A DNA stretch of 24,672 nt, from contig JBBIGZ010000042.1 of NCBI GenBank assembly GCA_037447295.1, forward strand, positions 1 through 24,672. Direction: 5' to 3'. Of the stretch, positions 1 to 8,147 are shown one piece after another. The notes beneath the pieces are model-generated. The model had not been told where the DNA came from. It saw nothing but the letters and a program-made list of their open reading frames with translations, and searched no databases. This stretch comes from 630D-37 sp037447295. GTDB lineage: Bacteria; Chloroflexota; Anaerolineae; Anaerolineales; Villigracilaceae. Within the stretch, counting starts at the first letter, position 1, and every line of letters begins with the position of its first letter. The position numbers were made by a program, and so were the translations under genes.

Positions 1-111
1 ACCCTTTCCCCAACGCCCACCATCACCCCCACCCCTAGCATCACCCCCACCCCCGCCGCCACATCCACCCTTACTCCAACCCGCGCATCAACATCTACTC
101 CGGGACGCTAA
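1..111 (+). CDS. C-terminal tail of unidentified protein, Pro/Thr-rich (partial, 5' end outside window)
   Basis: Frame 1 is open from the window edge to a TAA at 109-111 and encodes 36 residues made almost only of Thr, Pro, Ser and Ala (TPTPSITPTP-like). A 15-bp DNA unit (CATCACCCCCACCCC) occurs twice, at 21-35 and 39-53, so the tail grew by an 18-bp in-frame repeat. Such tails usually belong to secreted or membrane-anchored proteins in this kind of genome, but no domain lies inside the window, so no function can be given. The stop is only 10 bases before the rimO start, so the two genes are probably co-transcribed. It could instead be a chance open frame, but the composition and the tight junction favour a real gene end. 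Confidence 0.6.
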   Translation, partial: TLSPTPTITPTPSITPTPAATSTLTPTRASTSTPGR

Positions 112-121
112 AGGAACGGAT

Positions 122-1480
122 ATGAAGCTCGAAAAGAAGACGTTTTACCTGGTTTCGCTTGGTTGTGCCAAAAACACGGTAGATTCGGACTCGATGGCTC
201 AGCTCCTGATGCAGGAAGGGTATCGCGCCCTCCCTGCCCCCCATCGCGCCGAAGTGCTGATCGTCAACACCTGTGGCTTCATCGGGCCGGCGCGCCAAGA
301 ATCCATCGCCCACTTAAAACAACTGGCTCAAAAGAAACGCCGCGGCCAGGTGTTGATCGCCGCCGGCTGCCTCACCCAACGCTACGGCAAAGAACTCCTG
401 CAACAGATCCCCGAGATTGACGGCATCCTCGGCACCCGTCGCTGGATGGATATTGTCCAGGTAGTGCAGCAACTGCGCACCACGCCTTATCCGGAACCCT
501 TGTATCACCTTCCAGATGAAGCCCGCACGATCGGGCCGGATGTGCCCGGCATCATGCGTACCAGCCGTTTCGGTGCCAGCGCCTACTTGAAGATCGCCGA
601 TGGCTGCCGCCGCCCCTGTGCCTTTTGTGCCATCCCGTTGATTAAGGGCACCGCCGTCAGCCGCCCAATGGAAAACATCCTTGAAGAAGCTCGCCGATTG
701 CAGGAACAGGGCGTGTGCGAATTGATCCTGATCGCTCAAGATACTACCGATTACGGCCACGATCTGAGCATGAAAGACGGTCTAGCGATCCTGCTGGAAA
801 ACCTGGTGCGCGCCGCGCCTTCCATTGATTGGATTCGCATCCTCTACGCTTACCCCGGCTACGTCACCGATCGCCTGATCGAGGTCATGGCGCAGCATCC
901 CCAAATCCTGCCCTACCTGGATATGCCGCTCCAACATGCCCATCCGGATACCCTGCGGCGCATGCGCCGCCCGGCGAACATAGATTGGGTCTATCGCACG
1001 ATCGAGAAAATGCGCCGCGCCTTGCCGGGTCTCGCCCTGCGCACCACCTTCATCGTCGGCTATCCGGGGGAGACCGAGGCCGAATTCAATACCTTGTTGG
1101 ACTTCGTGCGTGAAATGCGCTTTGATCGCGTCGGCGCCTTCACTTTCTCTTTTGAACCGGGCACGGCCAGCGAGGTCCTGGGCGATCCGATCCCTGCCGA
1201 GATCAAACAGGAACGCTACGAGCGCCTGATGGAGTTACAACAGCAAATTTCTCTGGAGATCAATCAATCGTTTATCGGCAAAACAATGAATGTGCTCATT
1301 GAGGGCGTAGAAAACGGCATCTCCATTGGCCGATCCTACCGCGATGCTCCCGAAATTGACGGCCTGGTGCTCATCGAGGGAGAACTGCCGAGGAACACGA
1401 TCGTTCCTGTTCAGATCAACGGCGCCATGGCCTACGACCTAACTGCCACCCCCCTCATTCCGATCGTCTCACCGGCCTGA
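122..1480 (+). CDS. rimO: RimO, ribosomal protein uS12 methylthiotransferase (radical SAM)
   Basis: Cytoplasmic radical-SAM enzyme that adds a methylthio group to a conserved aspartate of ribosomal protein uS12. The 452-residue product has the three-part layout of the MiaB/RimO family. The N-terminal UPF0004 domain has cysteines at C15 (SLGCAKNTVDSD), C51 (NTCGFI) and C83 for the auxiliary cluster. The radical-SAM CxxxCxxC motif lies at C162, C166 and C169 (DGCRRPCAFC). A C-terminal TRAM-like stretch follows from about residue 380. SLGCAKNTVDS and the DGC(x3)C(x2)C context with IPLIKG fit RimO better than MiaB. The length is usual for the family. The start ATG at 122 has GGAACGG just upstream and follows the preceding stop by 10 bases, which suggests operonic expression. 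No intrinsic terminator is visible after it. Confidence 0.95.
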   Translation: MKLEKKTFYLVSLGCAKNTVDSDSMAQLLMQEGYRALPAPHRAEVLIVNTCGFIGPARQESIAHLKQLAQKKRRGQVLIAAGCLTQRYGKELLQQIPEIDGILGTRRWMDIVQVVQQLRTTPYPEPLYHLPDEARTIGPDVPGIMRTSRFGASAYLKIADGCRRPCAFCAIPLIKGTAVSRPMENILEEARRLQEQGVCELILIAQDTTDYGHDLSMKDGLAILLENLVRAAPSIDWIRILYAYPGYVTDRLIEVMAQHPQILPYLDMPLQHAHPDTLRRMRRPANIDWVYRTIEKMRRALPGLALRTTFIVGYPGETEAEFNTLLDFVREMRFDRVGAFTFSFEPGTASEVLGDPIPAEIKQERYERLMELQQQISLEINQSFIGKTMNVLIEGVENGISIGRSYRDAPEIDGLVLIEGELPRNTIVPVQINGAMAYDLTATPLIPIVSPA

Positions 1481-1682
1481 TCTTCTGCGCACGATCGTCC
1501 TGTCAAAGCACTTGTTGCCAAAACAGCGATTCTAAAGCGGCGATCGGCGCTCGACATAAAACTCACACCTCATCACCGCCATCCCAATCTACGATCTGCC
1601 ATCCAACATCTTTTCGGGCAAAGCAAAATCGGACAAATGTGTCAAATTTCACTAACTATGGCAAGATAGGGCATTTTTACGG

Positions 1683-1688
1683 TATAAT
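1683..1688 (+). promoter_or_regulatory. Consensus -10 box (TATAAT) for the ACIII-type operon
   Basis: TATAAT lies 38 bases before the first cytochrome start codon in an AT-richer stretch (about 1620-1690). The matching -35 region (about 1659-1665, TGGCAAG) is poor, so the promoter may need an activator. The rest of the 246-bp gap after rimO (1481-1726) shows no gene, terminator or RNA that I can recognise. Confidence 0.55.
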
Positions 1689-1726
1689 CATCCCGTTCGA
1701 TTGACTTGCCACACAAGGAGAAAACC

Positions 1727-2674
1727 ATGTTCCGCTGGACACGTTTGATTTTGTTGCCGATCGTGGGGGGAGTGACGCTGCTCCTTTTGAGCACGGTCTC
1801 TGCCCAACAGAACAACGATCTGGTCATCGGCGCGCAGCTCTATGACAAGTGGTACGCCGTATTGGGGATTGAGCCTCCGGCGGGAAATATGCCCATCTGG
1901 AGCCGCCAATCCACCAACACCCGTTCCGGAGCCGAGACCTGGCGCTGTGTGGAATGTCACGGCTGGGATTACAAAGGCAACCAGGGAGCCTACAAAAGTG
2001 GCTCGCACTTCACCGGTTTTCCCAGCCTGATGATCCTGGTGCCGCAGATGTCGGAAGAAGAGATCGTCAATCATCTCAAAGGCGGCAAAGATCCGCAACA
2101 CAACTTCTCGGCCTATCTGGACGAGGCCTCCATGCGCCGCCTGGCCCTTTTCCTGAAACAAGGCCTGATCGACGATTCCGAATACATCGATCCGATCTCC
2201 CTCAAACCGATCGGCGCCAACCCCGAACGCGGCAAGCTGCTCTATACCGAAACCTGCCGCAAATGTCACGGTGATGATGGGGGAAAGATCATCTTCCGCA
2301 GCGAAGGGATTGAGGAAACGCTCGGAGATGTGGCGCGGCGCGATCCCTGGCGCTTCCTGCACCGTACGCGCTTTGGCGTAGCCGGCACGGAAATGCCCAT
2401 CGGCTACAACTTGGGCTGGACTCCTGCCGATGGCCGGGACGTGCTGGCTTATGCCCAAACCCTGCCAGCCGGTCGCGTGAGCACCGAACCCCCTCCTGCC
2501 GCTGCCGTTGCCACTCCGGCCACGAATATCGGCGGCCCGGCCACCAGCTGGGGGCGCGGCATCCTGACCGGTATCCTCGCTTTCCTGGGAACTTTAGGCG
2601 GTAGCCTGCTGCTCTTTTCAGTCCTCATCCTGGTCATTGCGCTGATCGTCACCATCCTACGAAAGAAGAAATAA
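1727..2674 (+). CDS. Membrane-anchored diheme cytochrome c, first gene of the ACIII-type operon
   Basis: Predicted extracytoplasmic electron-transfer protein of 315 residues. An N-terminal hydrophobic segment (about 5-26, ending VSA-QQ) looks like a signal peptide or anchor. Two CxxCH heme sites follow, CVECH at C74-H78 and CRKCH at C177-H181, each in its own cytochrome-c-like half. A Pro/Ala-rich linker (about 250-275) leads to a C-terminal membrane helix (about 279-311) ending RKKK. The chosen start is the ATG at 1727, preceded by AAGGAG at 1715-1720. An in-frame TTG at 1706 is upstream of that ribosome site and is rejected. The gene lies 22 bases before the pentaheme gene in one operon. 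It is not one of the standard ActA-G subunits I can name. By context it may carry electrons to or from the complex. Confidence 0.85.
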   Translation: MFRWTRLILLPIVGGVTLLLLSTVSAQQNNDLVIGAQLYDKWYAVLGIEPPAGNMPIWSRQSTNTRSGAETWRCVECHGWDYKGNQGAYKSGSHFTGFPSLMILVPQMSEEEIVNHLKGGKDPQHNFSAYLDEASMRRLALFLKQGLIDDSEYIDPISLKPIGANPERGKLLYTETCRKCHGDDGGKIIFRSEGIEETLGDVARRDPWRFLHRTRFGVAGTEMPIGYNLGWTPADGRDVLAYAQTLPAGRVSTEPPPAAAVATPATNIGGPATSWGRGILTGILAFLGTLGGSLLLFSVLILVIALIVTILRKKK

Positions 2675-2696
2675 TCCATCCAGGAGCGTTCCCGAT

Positions 2697-3242
2697 ATGA
2701 ACTCTATCTCTTCTCTCCTGAAGCATCCCTTGGCGCGTGCCGGCGGGCTCGTCATCGCCCTGATCTTCCTGACCCTGATCGCTCTGGGCATTCGCCAGAA
2801 TCAAGCCGTCCCAGCACAACCCATCCAATTCCCCCATAACCTTCATGTTGGATTGGGCATCCAATGTCTCTATTGTCACCCCGGCGCAGCACGCGGCCCG
2901 AATGCCGGCCTGCCAACGCAAAATAAATGCTGGGGATGCCACCAGCAAATTGCTAAGCAGACGCCCGAGCTGGCCAAGCTGGCCCAATATGTGCAAAACA
3001 ATCAGCCCATCCCGTGGGTGCCGGTCGCCATCGTGCCGGACTTTGTGCGCTTTAACCATCGTCCTCACATCGCTGCCGGCCTGAACTGTGAAACCTGCCA
3101 TGGGGATATGAGCAAAGTGACGATCGCCCAAAACCCACAGGTGATGAACATGGGATGGTGTCTGAACTGTCACCGTGAACAGACGCAGAACGATCCCGTA
3201 AAGCGGGAGAAGTTAATCGATTGCAGCACCTGCCATTACTAG
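2697..3242 (+). CDS. actA: Pentaheme cytochrome c, ActA-like subunit of Alternative Complex III
   Basis: The 181-residue protein has an N-terminal membrane helix (about 13-33) and five CxxCH sites: CLYCH, CWGCH, CETCH, CLNCH and, at the extreme C-terminus, CSTCHY. Extra histidines in the FPHNLHV and FNHRPHI contexts are suitable sixth ligands, as in cytochrome c7/c3-type folds. Five hemes match the known heme count of ActA in ACIII, where this subunit relays electrons from the quinol side to the monoheme ActE. The start ATG has AGGAG at 2682-2686. It sits directly before the molybdopterin-fold subunit, the usual A-B order. A QrcA-type cytochrome is an alternative, but DUF3341 and ActE downstream favour ACIII. 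Confidence 0.88.
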   Translation: MNSISSLLKHPLARAGGLVIALIFLTLIALGIRQNQAVPAQPIQFPHNLHVGLGIQCLYCHPGAARGPNAGLPTQNKCWGCHQQIAKQTPELAKLAQYVQNNQPIPWVPVAIVPDFVRFNHRPHIAAGLNCETCHGDMSKVTIAQNPQVMNMGWCLNCHREQTQNDPVKREKLIDCSTCHY

Positions 3243-3261
3243 AAGAGAGGGAAAGAACCAT

Positions 3262-5424
3262 ATGAGCCAGCACATTTCACGTCGTGACTTTCTAAAACTG
3301 GCCGGGTTAGGAACGGCCGCAGCCGCCGTACTCACCGGCTGTGGACCGGCAGCACGTTACGTTCGCCGCACTCCCTACACCCAAATGCCGGAATATACGT
3401 TCACCGGTCAAAGCACCTACTTCGCTACTACCTGCCGCGAATGCCCAGCCGGTTGTGGGCTGATCGTACGCACTTTCCAGGGGCGCGCCATCAAGGTGGA
3501 AGGTAACCCGAATCATCCGGTGAATGCCGGCAAAACCTGTGCCCGTGGTCAGGCGACCTTACACGGGCTCTATAACCCAGATCGGGTTCAGGGTCCATTC
3601 CGCCGCGAAGCGCGCGGCAGTGACCGGGTCACCCCGCTGGACTGGAATGCGGCCATTCAGGTCGTTGCCGAGGCCCTGAGCGAGACGCCACCTGAGAACA
3701 TTGCTTTCCTGCTCGGCATGGCCCCGGATCATCTGTTCGATCTGGTGAGCGATCTGACCCGCGCCCTGAACGCACCGGCGCCGATCCGTTTTGGCGCGCT
3801 GGGCATGTTTGAAGCTCGCGCCACCCTGCGGAAAGCGACGCAAAACGTCTTCGGTCAGCAGGGGTTGCCTTGGTTCGATCTGGGCGCGGCGGATGTCGTT
3901 TTCTCCTTCGGCGCCAATTTCCTGGAAACCTGGCTCTCGCCAGTAGCCTATACCCGCCTCTTTAGCCAAATGCGCCGCGGTCAACGCAACGGCAAGCGCG
4001 GCCATTTTGTCCAATTTGAGCCGCGCATGTCGCAAACGGCTTCCAAAGCCGATGAGTGGGTGCCGATCCGCCCCGGCACGGAAGGACTGGTGGCCTTGGC
4101 ACTGGGCAAGATCGTCGCCGATCGGCGCGGTGTACAAGCCGCTGCCTTTGCAAATGTAGAGGTAGAGGCGGTTGCCGAGGCCTCCGGGATCGAAGTGGCT
4201 GAGCTGCAACGGCTAGCAGACCTGCTCTTGGGTGCGCAACGCGCCTTGGTCATCCCCGGCAGCCCCGCCCTGGCCCATAGCAACGGCCTGGAAAACGCCG
4301 AAGCCATTCTGACCCTGAACGGCTTGCTGAACGCGCCGATCTCCCTTTCGCCGCTTTCCCCCTTCGGCGATGCCTATCACCAACCAGTTACGTTACAGGA
4401 GATGAGCGCTTTGATCGAGCGCATGCGCCGCGGCGAAGTGTGCGTGCTCTTCATCCACGGGACCAACCCGATCTTCGAACTGCCGGCCGCGCTCGGATTC
4501 GTCGAGGCATTGAAATCAGTGCCGCTGGTGATCTCCTTTGCTACCTTCCCGGATGAAACGGCTCTGGAGGCCGATTACGTCTTCCCCGATCACCATGGGC
4601 TAGAATCCTGGGGATATCAGCGTTTGGCTACAGGGAGCACCTTCCCCGCCATCTCCGGTGCCCAGCCGGTGGTCGTGCCGTTCTACAACACCCAGGCAAC
4701 TGCCGATGTGTTGCTGGCTGCAGCGGCTCAATTGGGAGGCGCGGTGGCCCAAGCGTTGCCCTATGCCGATGAGGTAGCCTACCTGCAGGCAAAACTATTG
4801 TCCCTGGTGGAACAAAACAACGGCTTTTTCAGCGCGCCGGAGATCAACACCTTCTTTGCCTACTTCCAGCAATACGGCGGATGGTGGAAGACGGTGGAGG
4901 AAGCACCGAACCTCAATTTGGCCAATGCTCTCAATCGGAAGATCAAAATCGAAGCGGCAAATTTTGCCGGTGAAGGTGAATTCCATCTCTTCCCCTTCGT
5001 CTCACCGGTGTTGGGCGAAGCCGGTGCGAACAAGCCCTGGCTCCAGGAAGTGCCGGATCCGACCACCACGGTGATGTGGAATTCATGGATCGAGATCAAT
5101 CCCAAAACGGCAGAAGAGCTAGGATTGGATGATGACGACGTGGTACGCGTCGTTTCCGAGCACGGGAGCGTCGAGGTGCCAGTTTACCGCTACCCGGCCA
5201 TTCGTCCGGATGTGGTGGCGATCGTCTTCGGGCAGGGTCACACCGCCTACGGGCGCTATGCGCAGGGGCGGGGCGTGAATCCGAATCATCTCCTGAGCCC
5301 GGTCACCAACGCCGCCGGTGACTTCGCTTTTGCCGCCACCCGCGTGCGACTGGAAAAAACCGGTAAAAAGCAAGCCCTCTCGCGCCTGGAAAGCCGCATG
5401 GGCGTTTACGGTATGGAACATTGA
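3262..5424 (+). CDS. actB1: Molybdopterin-oxidoreductase-fold subunit, ActB N-terminal half (B1) as a separate gene
   Basis: The 720-residue protein begins with a twin-arginine signal (SRRDFLKL, residues 6-13) and a lipobox-like LTGC (C27), so it is probably Tat-exported and possibly lipid-anchored outside the membrane. Residues C58, C61, C65 and C93 form C-x2-C-x3-C-x27-C (CRECPAGCG ... CARGQ), the site that holds the FS0 [4Fe-4S] cluster in molybdopterin enzymes. The following LYNPDR, VQFEPRMSQTASKADEWVPIRPGTEG and C-terminal aspartate-decarboxylase-like fold segments are typical of the MopB family. In characterised ACIII, ActB is one long chain whose MopB half, as I recall, lacks cofactor and FS0. 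Here the halves are separate genes 14 bases apart and the FS0 cysteines are kept. I infer a structural and electron-transfer role. Whether Mo is bound cannot be judged by eye. Confidence 0.85.
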   Translation: MSQHISRRDFLKLAGLGTAAAAVLTGCGPAARYVRRTPYTQMPEYTFTGQSTYFATTCRECPAGCGLIVRTFQGRAIKVEGNPNHPVNAGKTCARGQATLHGLYNPDRVQGPFRREARGSDRVTPLDWNAAIQVVAEALSETPPENIAFLLGMAPDHLFDLVSDLTRALNAPAPIRFGALGMFEARATLRKATQNVFGQQGLPWFDLGAADVVFSFGANFLETWLSPVAYTRLFSQMRRGQRNGKRGHFVQFEPRMSQTASKADEWVPIRPGTEGLVALALGKIVADRRGVQAAAFANVEVEAVAEASGIEVAELQRLADLLLGAQRALVIPGSPALAHSNGLENAEAILTLNGLLNAPISLSPLSPFGDAYHQPVTLQEMSALIERMRRGEVCVLFIHGTNPIFELPAALGFVEALKSVPLVISFATFPDETALEADYVFPDHHGLESWGYQRLATGSTFPAISGAQPVVVPFYNTQATADVLLAAAAQLGGAVAQALPYADEVAYLQAKLLSLVEQNNGFFSAPEINTFFAYFQQYGGWWKTVEEAPNLNLANALNRKIKIEAANFAGEGEFHLFPFVSPVLGEAGANKPWLQEVPDPTTTVMWNSWIEINPKTAEELGLDDDDVVRVVSEHGSVEVPVYRYPAIRPDVVAIVFGQGHTAYGRYAQGRGVNPNHLLSPVTNAAGDFAFAATRVRLEKTGKKQALSRLESRMGVYGMEH

Positions 5425-5438
5425 TCTGAGGAGCGAAC

Positions 5439-6179
5439 ATGAGCGAAGTAGTACAAATCCCCGAATACAAGGCCGAATGGGCCGAAGGTGAAAACGGCAA
5501 GTGGGGCATGGTCATTGATATGGACCTATGCACTGGGTGCCAGGCCTGTGTCGCCGCCTGTGCGATGGAGAATAACATTTCGTTCGTCGGCGAGGAGGAT
5601 GCAGGTTACGGACGCACAATGCATTGGATTCGCATTGAGCGCTTCTGGGAAGGAGAATACCCCGAAGTACACATGACGCCCTATCAGCCGGTGCTCTGTC
5701 AGCAGTGCGGGCATGCCCCGTGCGAGCCGGTTTGCCCAGTCTTTGCCGCCGTTCATAGCAAAGCCGAGGAGATCAACCTGCAGGTTTACAACCGTTGCGT
5801 TGGCACGCGCTATTGTGCCAACAACTGCCCCTATCAGGCACGCGTATTTAACTGGCGCGATTGGCCGCGCCCCACGCCGCTGGAAAACCAACTCAATCCC
5901 AGTGTGACCGTGCGCCGGCGGGGTGTTATGGAAAAATGCACTTTCTGCATTCAGCGCATTCGCCAGGCGGAAGATGTGGCCAAATCGGAAGGTCGGGAAA
6001 TCCGCGATGGGGAGGTTCTACCGGCCTGCGCTCAAGCCTGCCCGGCCGATGCGATCGTCTTTGGGCGACTGGACGATCCGGAAAGCCGCGTCAGCCAACT
6101 TGCAAAAAGCCGACGCGGGCAGAAATTGCTCGAAGAATTGGGCACTCTACCCCGTGTGACTTACCTTTTGGGAGGATAA
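5439..6179 (+). CDS. actB2: Four-cluster ferredoxin subunit, ActB C-terminal half (B2) as a separate gene
   Basis: The 246-residue iron-sulfur protein belongs to the DmsB/PsrB/ActB2 class. It shows four cysteine sets: C31/34/37/41 (CTGCQACVAAC); C87/90/95/99; C120/126/130, where the expected fourth cysteine is T123 (CVGTRYCANNC); and C167/170/197/201. Fifteen ligands predict three [4Fe-4S] clusters and one [3Fe-4S], the set known for ActB. No signal peptide is present, so export must occur by hitch-hiking with the Tat signal of the preceding subunit, as in related complexes. The ATG at 5439 follows GAGGAG closely, and the gene ends 3 bases before actC. The clusters would form the electron path between the NrfD quinone site and the hemes. 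Confidence 0.93.
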   Translation: MSEVVQIPEYKAEWAEGENGKWGMVIDMDLCTGCQACVAACAMENNISFVGEEDAGYGRTMHWIRIERFWEGEYPEVHMTPYQPVLCQQCGHAPCEPVCPVFAAVHSKAEEINLQVYNRCVGTRYCANNCPYQARVFNWRDWPRPTPLENQLNPSVTVRRRGVMEKCTFCIQRIRQAEDVAKSEGREIRDGEVLPACAQACPADAIVFGRLDDPESRVSQLAKSRRGQKLLEELGTLPRVTYLLGG

Positions 6180-6182
6180 ACC

Positions 6183-7616
6183 ATGACGGTAACCGCGAAC
6201 TCTCTCTCCCATCCTCATGCTCACGAAGCAGGAGGCCACGACCATCGTGAAAGTCTGATGTTCGATGCGCGCCCACGTGGGTTGATGAACGCCTGGGCAA
6301 TGGAGGCAATGCACGAAGCTTCGTGGAAGTTTTGGGCTGTCGTTGCCTTCTTAGCACTGATCGTGCTCGTCTTCCTGATCGGCGCCTGGGGATGGATGAT
6401 CGCCGAAGGTTTGGGTCTGGCCGGCGTCAATCGCCCGGCTTACTGGGGTATTTTCCTGGTGAATACGGTCTTCTGGATCGGTATCAGCCATGCTGGGACG
6501 TTCATCTCGGCCATTTTGCGCGTCTTAAAGGCCGAGTTCCGCCGCCCGTTCACCCGCGCTGCCGAGCTGATGACCGCCTTCGGTCTGGTACAGGCCGGCC
6601 TGAGCATTTTCATGCACATGGGTCGCGTTTGGCTCTCCTACTGGCTGATCCCCTACCCTAATCAGCGCCAGCTATGGCCCAATTTCCATTCCCCCTTAAC
6701 ATGGGATTTCCTGGCCATCACCACCTATCTGCTCTCTAGCCTGATGTACCTCTATCTGCCACTCATTCCCGATCTGGCCATGGCGCGCGATCGCTCCACA
6801 GGTTGGCGCAAGACGCTCTATCGTACCCTAGCATTGGGCTTCCGCGGCACCGAAGGAGAATGGACCCACTTGCGCACGGCGATGAACATCTTCGCGTTTG
6901 CCATTATCCCGGTCATGTTCTCCGTCCACACAATCGTATCCTGGGATTTTGCCATGGCCACTCGACCGGGCTGGTCCTCAACGATCTTCGGGCCGTACTT
7001 TGTTATCGGCGCGCTACATTCTGGAATCGCAGCGGTGGTAGTCGTCTTGTTCTTTGTGCGGCGCATGAAGCACATGGAGTACTTTATCCGCGCCGAGCAC
7101 TTCGATGGCCTCGGTAAGCTCATGTTGATTGTCTCCATGGCCTGGGCTTATTTCTTCTTCAACGATTACATTGTCCAATGGTATGGCGGCGATCGGTGGA
7201 CTCGCTTGCTGCTGGAATACCACGAGGCCGGCCCTCTTGGCTGGATGTGGATGTTGATGCTGATCTGCAATGTCGCCGTGCCCTGGCTTTTACTCTGGAA
7301 TCGCCGCGTGCGCCGCACTCCCTGGCTGATGATGATCATCGGCACCTTGATTAACGTAGGCATGTGGCTAGAACGTTACGTGATCGTGCCGATCTCCCTG
7401 ACGATTAACCGCATGCCCTTCACCTGGCGGCAATACGTACCTGGGATCGAGATCCCCCTAGGGATCGGCACCTTGGCACTTTTTATCCTGCTGTACATGC
7501 TCGCTTCGCGTTTCATCCCGCTGGTGCCCGTTTGGGAAGTACAGGAAGGACAAATGGCCCACTCTCTGGAACGCGTCGGGAAAGCATACGTGCCGGTGGT
7601 CAAGGAACTGGAATAG
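6183..7616 (+). CDS. actC: ActC, NrfD/PsrC-type membrane subunit (quinol site)
   Basis: The 477-residue polytopic protein is predicted to have about ten membrane helices, matching the NrfD/PsrC family. The signature around WIGISHAGTFISAILRVL (about residues 98-115), followed by a loop of the form AEFRRPFTRAAELM, is typical of ActC/ActF. In ACIII this subunit holds the (mena)quinol oxidation site. The N-terminal 25 residues are rich in histidine (SHPHAHEAGGHDH), which could be a metal-binding tail or simply lineage-specific. The ATG at 6183 lies just after GGAGG at 6171-6175, inside the end of the previous gene. Canonical ACIII has a second NrfD paralogue (ActF). None occurs in this operon. 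Confidence 0.93.
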   Translation: MTVTANSLSHPHAHEAGGHDHRESLMFDARPRGLMNAWAMEAMHEASWKFWAVVAFLALIVLVFLIGAWGWMIAEGLGLAGVNRPAYWGIFLVNTVFWIGISHAGTFISAILRVLKAEFRRPFTRAAELMTAFGLVQAGLSIFMHMGRVWLSYWLIPYPNQRQLWPNFHSPLTWDFLAITTYLLSSLMYLYLPLIPDLAMARDRSTGWRKTLYRTLALGFRGTEGEWTHLRTAMNIFAFAIIPVMFSVHTIVSWDFAMATRPGWSSTIFGPYFVIGALHSGIAAVVVVLFFVRRMKHMEYFIRAEHFDGLGKLMLIVSMAWAYFFFNDYIVQWYGGDRWTRLLLEYHEAGPLGWMWMLMLICNVAVPWLLLWNRRVRRTPWLMMIIGTLINVGMWLERYVIVPISLTINRMPFTWRQYVPGIEIPLGIGTLALFILLYMLASRFIPLVPVWEVQEGQMAHSLERVGKAYVPVVKELE

Positions 7617-7625
7617 GAGGTTGGA

Positions 7626-8147
7626 ATGAGCGAAAAAACTTTCCTGGCTCTTTTCTCGGATATTGACCCTGCGGCTGAGGCCATTGCCCACTTGCGCGAG
7701 ATGGGCGTTGCAGATGAGCAAATGAACGTAATCTCCGGCATTCCCTTCACCGGGCCGATGCTCGGACGTCCACATCACTGGACCAACGTGCCCCGTCTGG
7801 CGCTCGGAGGGGCAATAGCCGGGTTTCTCATGGGGCTTTTTTTCGCCATCGGCACGCCAAGACTCTATCCGATCTACGTCGGCGGCCAACCGTTGATCCC
7901 CGTTCCACCCAGCGTGATCGCACTTTTCGAGCTAACAATGCTGGGAATGCTGATCTCTACCTTTCTGGGTGTGTTCCTGGATAGCTACTTTCCCAACTAT
8001 CGCCCGATGGAATACGTGCTGGAGATCAGCGATGGGAAGATCGGCGTACTTTTCCGCTGTGCTGAAGAAGAAGGCGCTCGTTGGATGGAAACCTTGAAAA
8101 AATTCGGGGCTGAATCGGTCAGCCCGGTGGAGGCGGTCCAGATATGA
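7626..8147 (+). CDS. actD: ActD, DUF3341 membrane subunit of ACIII
   Basis: The 173-residue protein matches the DUF3341/ActD layout. A soluble N-terminal domain (SEKTFLALFSDIDPAAEAIAHL, an ACT/ferredoxin-like beta-alpha start) is followed by two membrane helices at about 58-76 and 95-120 and a short soluble C-terminal segment. ActD has no cofactor and is a hallmark of ACIII, separating this operon from Qrc and polysulfide-reductase clusters. AGGAGG precedes the ATG. The stop codon overlaps the actE start by four bases (ATGA at 8144-8147), which suggests translational coupling. Confidence 0.9.
   Translation: MSEKTFLALFSDIDPAAEAIAHLREMGVADEQMNVISGIPFTGPMLGRPHHWTNVPRLALGGAIAGFLMGLFFAIGTPRLYPIYVGGQPLIPVPPSVIALFELTMLGMLISTFLGVFLDSYFPNYRPMEYVLEISDGKIGVLFRCAEEEGARWMETLKKFGAESVSPVEAVQI

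Noticed and set aside
1706..1726. Upstream TTG start extending the diheme cytochrome by seven residues
   Set aside because: AAGGAG lies between this TTG and the ATG at 1727, and the signal peptide begins properly at the ATG.
1688..2458. 256-residue open frame on the minus strand opposite the diheme cytochrome
   Set aside because: It lies wholly opposite a well-supported gene, has no ribosome site and shows no recognisable protein motifs. It is a reading-frame shadow typical of GC-rich coding DNA.
3559..4209. 216-residue antisense frame inside the MopB subunit gene
   Set aside because: Mirror of a strongly conserved coding region, with no start signal and implausible composition.
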